A stretch of DNA of 44,593 bases, from the NCBI GenBank assembly GCA_013002175.1, contig JABDKP010000138.1:1-44593 (forward strand), written 5' to 3'. The notes below the pieces were generated by a model. It did no database searches. It was not told the origin of the DNA and worked only from the letters and a program-made list of their open reading frames with translations. Of this stretch, positions 41,170 to 44,593 are shown one piece after another (the stretch's first letter is position 1; each line of letters starts with the position of its first letter). Both the position numbers and the translations under genes were made by a program. This stretch comes from Ilumatobacter sp. (GTDB lineage Bacteria > Actinomycetota > Acidimicrobiia > Acidimicrobiales > Ilumatobacteraceae).

Positions 41170-41218
41170 GAAATTTGGCGCCCCGAGCCCGCTGGGCGCA
41201 GCGAGAGCGCCAGATTTC
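41170..41218 (-). terminator. Nested hairpin between the HtrA-like gene and rplU
   Basis: A 12-base stem (GAAATTTGGCGC with GCGCCAGATTTC, one G-T pair) encloses an inner perfect stem (CGCTG/CAGCG). It starts 33 bases after the protease stop and stands before the rplU promoter. No T-tract follows. Confidence 0.5.
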
Positions 41219-41251
41219 AGGCTGGGCCGGGTCGCGGCGCGGCGACACCGT

Positions 41252-42949
41252 TCAGCCGGCGAGCGGCTGGACGGTGAAGGTGCGGAAGATCTCGTCCGCA
41301 GCGGCGAGGTCGGCGTCGGTCACGGCGACGATCTGCACCGATGCGATCCACGTCCGATCGGCCGGTTCTGCGATCACCTGGAAGAGCACGCTGCCTGCCG
41401 ACCCGCAGTCGTAGTACAGGTCGTACAGCCCGGTGTACACGCCGTCGTCGTACATGTACCGCCCGTCGTAGAGGCAGTCGCCGGTGAAGTCGTACGAGTC
41501 GAGCAGCTCCTCGACCGACATCGTGATCAGCGGGGACGCACCGATGAACACCCCTGGGGTACCCCAGGTGCTGCTGAACAGGTCGACATCGGGACTCGCA
41601 CTCAGCGCCGGGCCGATGATCTCGTCGACACCGGTCGCCAGCGTGGAACTCCACCCTCTCCCGTCGATGTCGAACCACTCGACCGGGACGCTCGTGGAGA
41701 TCAGCGTCGAGTCGTCGGTGACCATCATGTACTCGAGGTACTCGAAGCCACCACCGTCGTCGGCGACGACCTCGTCGAACTCAGTCGCGAACGAGGTCGT
41801 CACTTCGAGCGCTCGACCGTTGAGCTGCCCCTCGAGCAGTTCGTCGGTGCTCGCCCGGTACACCTCGACCGCCATCGTGTCGGTTGCCATGTGGCTGCGC
41901 AGGACATCGCAGTAGTCGGCCATCGTGCCGTCGGTCGCGAGCTGCAGTGACTCCATGGACAGCAGCAGGTCACCGGGCCGGACACCGGCGACGTCGGCCG
42001 GCGAGCCCGACTCGACCGAGTAGACCCAGATGCCCGACGAGAAGCCGTCGAACAGCGCCTCGCCGTTGATCCCGATCGACTCGACGTCGGTGCCGCCCGT
42101 CAGCAGGTCGACCACCGGGCGGGCGACGTCGATCCCGATCGCGAACGACTGCCCCAGGTCGTTGCCCGCGTAGTTCACCGCGACGACGCGGGCGTCGGCG
42201 GTCACGAGCGGACCGCCCGAGCTGCCGGGCAGCGTGTCGGCACTGTGCTCGATCACCGCGTCGACCGAAGCCCACGATGTCTCGCCGGCCGCACGCTCCT
42301 TGGAGACGATGCCGTCCAGCACGGTGTACTCGACGTCGCCGAGCGGGTACCCGGCGGCGTAGATCGACGCACCGGCGGTGACCGTGCCCTCGTACCAGTC
42401 CAGGAACGGGTAGCCGTCGCCGGCGATGTCGATCACCGCCAGGTCCGTGCACTCGGACGCCGCGACGACCCGCGCGTTGCGCGGGGTGTCCTCCCCACCG
42501 ACGTACACATCGAGCAGCGCCGCGCCGGTGACGACGTGGTTGTTCGTCACCGCGAGGCCGGACGGGTCGATGATGAACCCGCTGCCGCTGCCGGGGACAT
42601 TCGCCTGGATGCCGCCGACCGGGTCCGCGAACGTGCCGGTACCGACGATGCGGATCGTTGCGTCACGCACGCCGGCGAGCTCGCCGATCGCGACCGGTCC
42701 GGCCGGCGCCGTGCTCGGTGGCGCCGTGCTCGGTGGCGCCGTGCTCGGTGGCGCTGGTGCGGTGGTCGCCGGAGCGGGCGTCGTGGGAGCCGCCGTTTCC
42801 GCCGTCGTCACCGCCGGCTCGGTCGTGGCCGGCGACGGCGCAGATCGTGTCCCGCTCTCCGCACCGCACGCGGCGGCAACGCCCAGGCCGATCGCGCACG
42901 CCAGCGCTGACATCGATCGCCGGACCCTGGCCCTGCCAGTCCCTCGCAT
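41252..42949 (-). CDS. HtrA-like trypsin-type PDZ lipoprotein protease
   Basis: The 565-residue exported protein has a lipobox (VAAAC, Cys28), a low-complexity Thr/Pro/Ala linker (40-82) with PPSTA repeats, and a degP-like protease domain with GSGSGFIIDPSGLAVTNNHVV (His137), CTDLAVIDI (Asp168) and GSSGGPLV (Ser243). A PDZ domain follows (about 280-370, VYSVESGSPADVAGVRPGDLLLSMESLQ). The last ~190 residues form an extra domain with four or five Tyr/Asp-rich strands not typical for HtrA. A TTGTCG (-35), 17 bases, GACGAT (-10) layout leads to the ATG six bases on. Confidence 0.9.
   Translation of the reverse strand: MRGTGRARVRRSMSALACAIGLGVAAACGAESGTRSAPSPATTEPAVTTAETAAPTTPAPATTAPAPPSTAPPSTAPPSTAPAGPVAIGELAGVRDATIRIVGTGTFADPVGGIQANVPGSGSGFIIDPSGLAVTNNHVVTGAALLDVYVGGEDTPRNARVVAASECTDLAVIDIAGDGYPFLDWYEGTVTAGASIYAAGYPLGDVEYTVLDGIVSKERAAGETSWASVDAVIEHSADTLPGSSGGPLVTADARVVAVNYAGNDLGQSFAIGIDVARPVVDLLTGGTDVESIGINGEALFDGFSSGIWVYSVESGSPADVAGVRPGDLLLSMESLQLATDGTMADYCDVLRSHMATDTMAVEVYRASTDELLEGQLNGRALEVTTSFATEFDEVVADDGGGFEYLEYMMVTDDSTLISTSVPVEWFDIDGRGWSSTLATGVDEIIGPALSASPDVDLFSSTWGTPGVFIGASPLITMSVEELLDSYDFTGDCLYDGRYMYDDGVYTGLYDLYYDCGSAGSVLFQVIAEPADRTWIASVQIVAVTDADLAAADEIFRTFTVQPLAG
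42715..42765. repeat. 15-base tandem repeats encoding the protease linker
   Basis: GGCGCCGTGCTCGGT is present three times in a row, encoding PPSTA units on the minus strand, with a degenerate fourth copy. Confidence 0.8.
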
Positions 42950-42955
42950 GAGTCC

Positions 42956-42984
42956 ATCGTCGGTCTGCGTCTCCCCGTCGACAA
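42956..42984 (-). promoter_or_regulatory. Promoter of the HtrA-like gene (TTGTCG, 17, GACGAT)
   Basis: This is the only start in the window where a -35-like and a -10-like hexamer are seen at 17-base spacing; the -10 is six bases before ATG 42949. Confidence 0.45.
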
Positions 42985-43009
42985 GAGGAAAACGTCACTC
43001 CGCCCCAGC

Positions 43010-44278
43010 TCAGCCAGGGTCTGCGATCGCCTCGGACTCACGCGCGGCCCCGGCGAAGATCCCCTTGCTCATCAGCGACGTCTCGGTCTTCCGGCGGGCC
43101 CGGTAGATCGCCGCCCGCGCCCGGTGCACCCCCGCCTCCTGCGGCGCGGCCCACCCCGCGAGGTCGGCGAGGTGGCATGCCAGCCGGAAGTCGCCGGCGT
43201 CGGCGAGGGCCTGGGCCCGGTCGATCAGCGGGCCGGCGCCGCCGACGAGGTCGGCCAGCTCGGCGGCGAGCTGCGCGTCCGGCGCCGGTTTGAGGCGGCT
43301 CGGTGCACCGTCCCACCAGCCGCCGAACTGCCGCCACACGTTGCGCACGACGAACTCGGGCTCGTCGTAGAGCGGTCGCAGGTAGGGCTTGGCGAGGAGG
43401 TCGTCGGGGACCTTCACGCTCTGCACGATCGTGTCGAGCACCTCGCCCCCGTTCATCATCTCGATCACGTCGTGCACCAGCGTGTCGAGCGCGTCGGCGA
43501 TGTCGGTCAGCACCATCGCAATTCGTTCTGTGCCCTCGATCGGTAGGCCGTGCGCCGGCAGGAGCAGCTCGGGCTCCTTCGCGATCATCGCCCGCAGCGC
43601 GGCCGCCCACTCGATCGGGTAGCGCTGCACCTTCTGCGGGTTGCCGGCGTTCGGAAAGTTCCAGATCATGAAGTCGCCCGACGCGATCCACTTCTGCTCG
43701 GGCAGCCATGCCCACAGGTGGTCGTCGGTCTCGCCCCTGGCGTGGTGCAGTTCGATCGTGCGGTCGCCGATCGTCAGCACGTCGTGGTCGTCGACGACGA
43801 GGTTCGGTCGAGCGGTGTCGGCGGGGATGAACTCCGGGTAGTCGCCCATCCCGAAGTCGCCGCGCACCCCGCCGAACTGGCGGGCATTGACCGCGACGTT
43901 CCAGTCGTTGGTCATCGCGTAGCGCTCGAACCGGCGCTCGACGTTGCGGTGCCCGACGACGTCGAGTTCTCCGTACGCCGCCGTGAACGCGCCGCTGCCG
44001 CCGACGTGGTCGGCATGGCCGTGGGTGTAGACGATGTGGGTCACCGGATCGGTGCGCCAGCCCCTGATCGCCTCGACGATCTGCTGTCCCGTCAGCGCAT
44101 GCGAGGCGTCGAACGCGACGAGACCCTCGCCGGTGTCGAGCACGACGCTGTGGCTGAAGCTCTCGACGATCGCCAACCCGTCGGCGACCTCCGACAACTC
44201 GTTGCTCGTCCGGTTGAACGGGCGATCGGTCAGCCCGCCGTCGATGATCTCGGTGGAGAGCGCGAGCAGATCGTCCAT
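43010..44278 (-). CDS. MBL-fold metallohydrolase, alkyl-sulfatase-like
   Basis: The 422-residue protein has the metallo-beta-lactamase motif THGHADHVGG (H-x-H-x-D-H), the later GETDDHLWAW with the His/Glu-Asp ligands, and ELLLPAHGLPIEG. The C-terminal part (YDEPEFVVRNVWRQFGGWWDGAPSRLKPAP and LADAGDFRLACHLADLAGW) resembles the dimerisation domain of SdsA1-type alkyl sulfatases. A true SCP2-like third domain is missing. Substrate could be an alkyl sulfate or other ester. ATG 44278 is six bases after TAACGT. Confidence 0.87.
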   Translation of the reverse strand: MDDLLALSTEIIDGGLTDRPFNRTSNELSEVADGLAIVESFSHSVVLDTGEGLVAFDASHALTGQQIVEAIRGWRTDPVTHIVYTHGHADHVGGSGAFTAAYGELDVVGHRNVERRFERYAMTNDWNVAVNARQFGGVRGDFGMGDYPEFIPADTARPNLVVDDHDVLTIGDRTIELHHARGETDDHLWAWLPEQKWIASGDFMIWNFPNAGNPQKVQRYPIEWAAALRAMIAKEPELLLPAHGLPIEGTERIAMVLTDIADALDTLVHDVIEMMNGGEVLDTIVQSVKVPDDLLAKPYLRPLYDEPEFVVRNVWRQFGGWWDGAPSRLKPAPDAQLAAELADLVGGAGPLIDRAQALADAGDFRLACHLADLAGWAAPQEAGVHRARAAIYRARRKTETSLMSKGIFAGAARESEAIADPG

Positions 44279-44284
44279 GCGCCG

Positions 44285-44290
44285 ACGTTA
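44285..44290 (-). promoter_or_regulatory. -10 element TAACGT of the MBL-fold gene
   Basis: Six bases before ATG 44278. Confidence 0.5.
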
Positions 44291-44315
44291 TGCCCCCGTC
44301 GCACGGGTCGCTCGA

Positions 44316-44593
44316 TCAGAGCTCGCAGGCGTCGTCGTCGATGGTGCCGGCCGCGGCCTGGAACTCCACGCGCAGCGACTTGCTCAGCGTGCCCTTCGTC
44401 GCGATCCGCATCGTCTCGGCCATCCCGACGAGCTGCGGAGTGATCAGGATGCGGAACTCGTCGTGACGCAGCGTGCGGTACGGCGCCAGGTTCTTGCCCT
44501 TGACGTTGGTGTCGACCGACACCTCGGCGACCTTGCCTCAACCGGTCGGGCGGATGAAGTCGATCGACATCGTCCCGCCCTTCTTGTCGAGCA
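44316..44593 (-). pseudogene. Unrecognised reading frame interrupted by TGA, right-edge partial
   Basis: On the minus strand the frame reads LDKKGGTMSIDFIRPTG, stop (TGA at 44538-44540), GKVAEVSVDTNVKGKNLAPYRTLRHDEFRILITPQLVGMAETMRIATKGTLSKSLRVEFQAAAGTIDDDACEL, stop at 44316. The two sides look like one continuous protein. A GTG at 44522 could instead start a 68-residue protein, with AAGG upstream. I cannot name the family. A nonsense mutation, a sequencing error, readthrough or two genes are all possible. Confidence 0.4.

Overview
This is a GC-rich chromosomal window from an actinobacterium. The gene order (rsmD, coaD, a DivIVA-type protein, DUF177, rpmF, plsX, acpP, rnc, mutM, smc, ftsY), the 13E12-type DUF222/HNH gene, the SPOR-like mini protein, the GTP-type PEP carboxykinase and many leaderless start sites all point that way. 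An Acidimicrobiia/Ilumatobacter-like origin is my inference from these features, not something the sequence proves. Nearly all of the window is housekeeping DNA. I see no rRNA, tRNA, insertion sequence, prophage, plasmid module or CRISPR array, and no gap without a gene exceeds 300 bases.

Layout. 1-2.6 kb: the N-terminal part of a TRAM-type RNA methyltransferase, a 64-residue SPOR-like protein, rpe and a GNAT acetyltransferase. 2.6-9.2 kb: an AddA/AddB-like helicase-nuclease pair for recombinational repair. 9.3-12.7 kb: a secreted, membrane-anchored protein, a SulP anion transporter, a second GNAT protein and a 36-residue membrane peptide. 12.7-17.1 kb: a translation and secretion block on the minus strand (ffh, rpsP, khpA, rimM, trmD, rplS, yraN). 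17.1-19.9 kb: the DUF222/HNH gene, an aldo/keto reductase and a YdhR-like small protein. 19.9-30.5 kb: a long minus-strand run from rsmD down to ftsY covering CoA, phospholipid and fatty-acid synthesis, L32, RNase III, base-excision repair, chromosome condensation and SRP targeting. 30.3-37.7 kb: a zinc-ribbon protein, a sortase-anchored trypsin-like protease, recG, a FakA/DhaL-like protein and a second sortase-anchored surface protein with a threonine-rich stalk. 38.0-40.5 kb: rpmB, a degenerate cold-shock-domain protein and pckG. 40.5-44.6 kb: rpmA, rplU, an HtrA-like lipoprotein protease, an MBL-fold hydrolase and an interrupted, unrecognised reading frame.

The most informative non-coding signals are of two kinds. 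First, at least fourteen genes carry a TANNNT hexamer 6-8 bases before the start codon, the layout expected for leaderless transcripts. Second, stop codons are often followed by hairpins, including four copies of a palindrome family with the shared core GTGCCTGGCAC (up to one mismatch) and a 108-base nested inverted repeat downstream of the DivIVA-like gene. There is no obvious novel defence or metabolic island. The features worth a second look are the repeat-hairpin family, the nested inverted repeats, the tandem 13-mers before rpmB, the two LPXTG proteins, the degenerate cold-shock protein and the in-frame TGA at the right edge.
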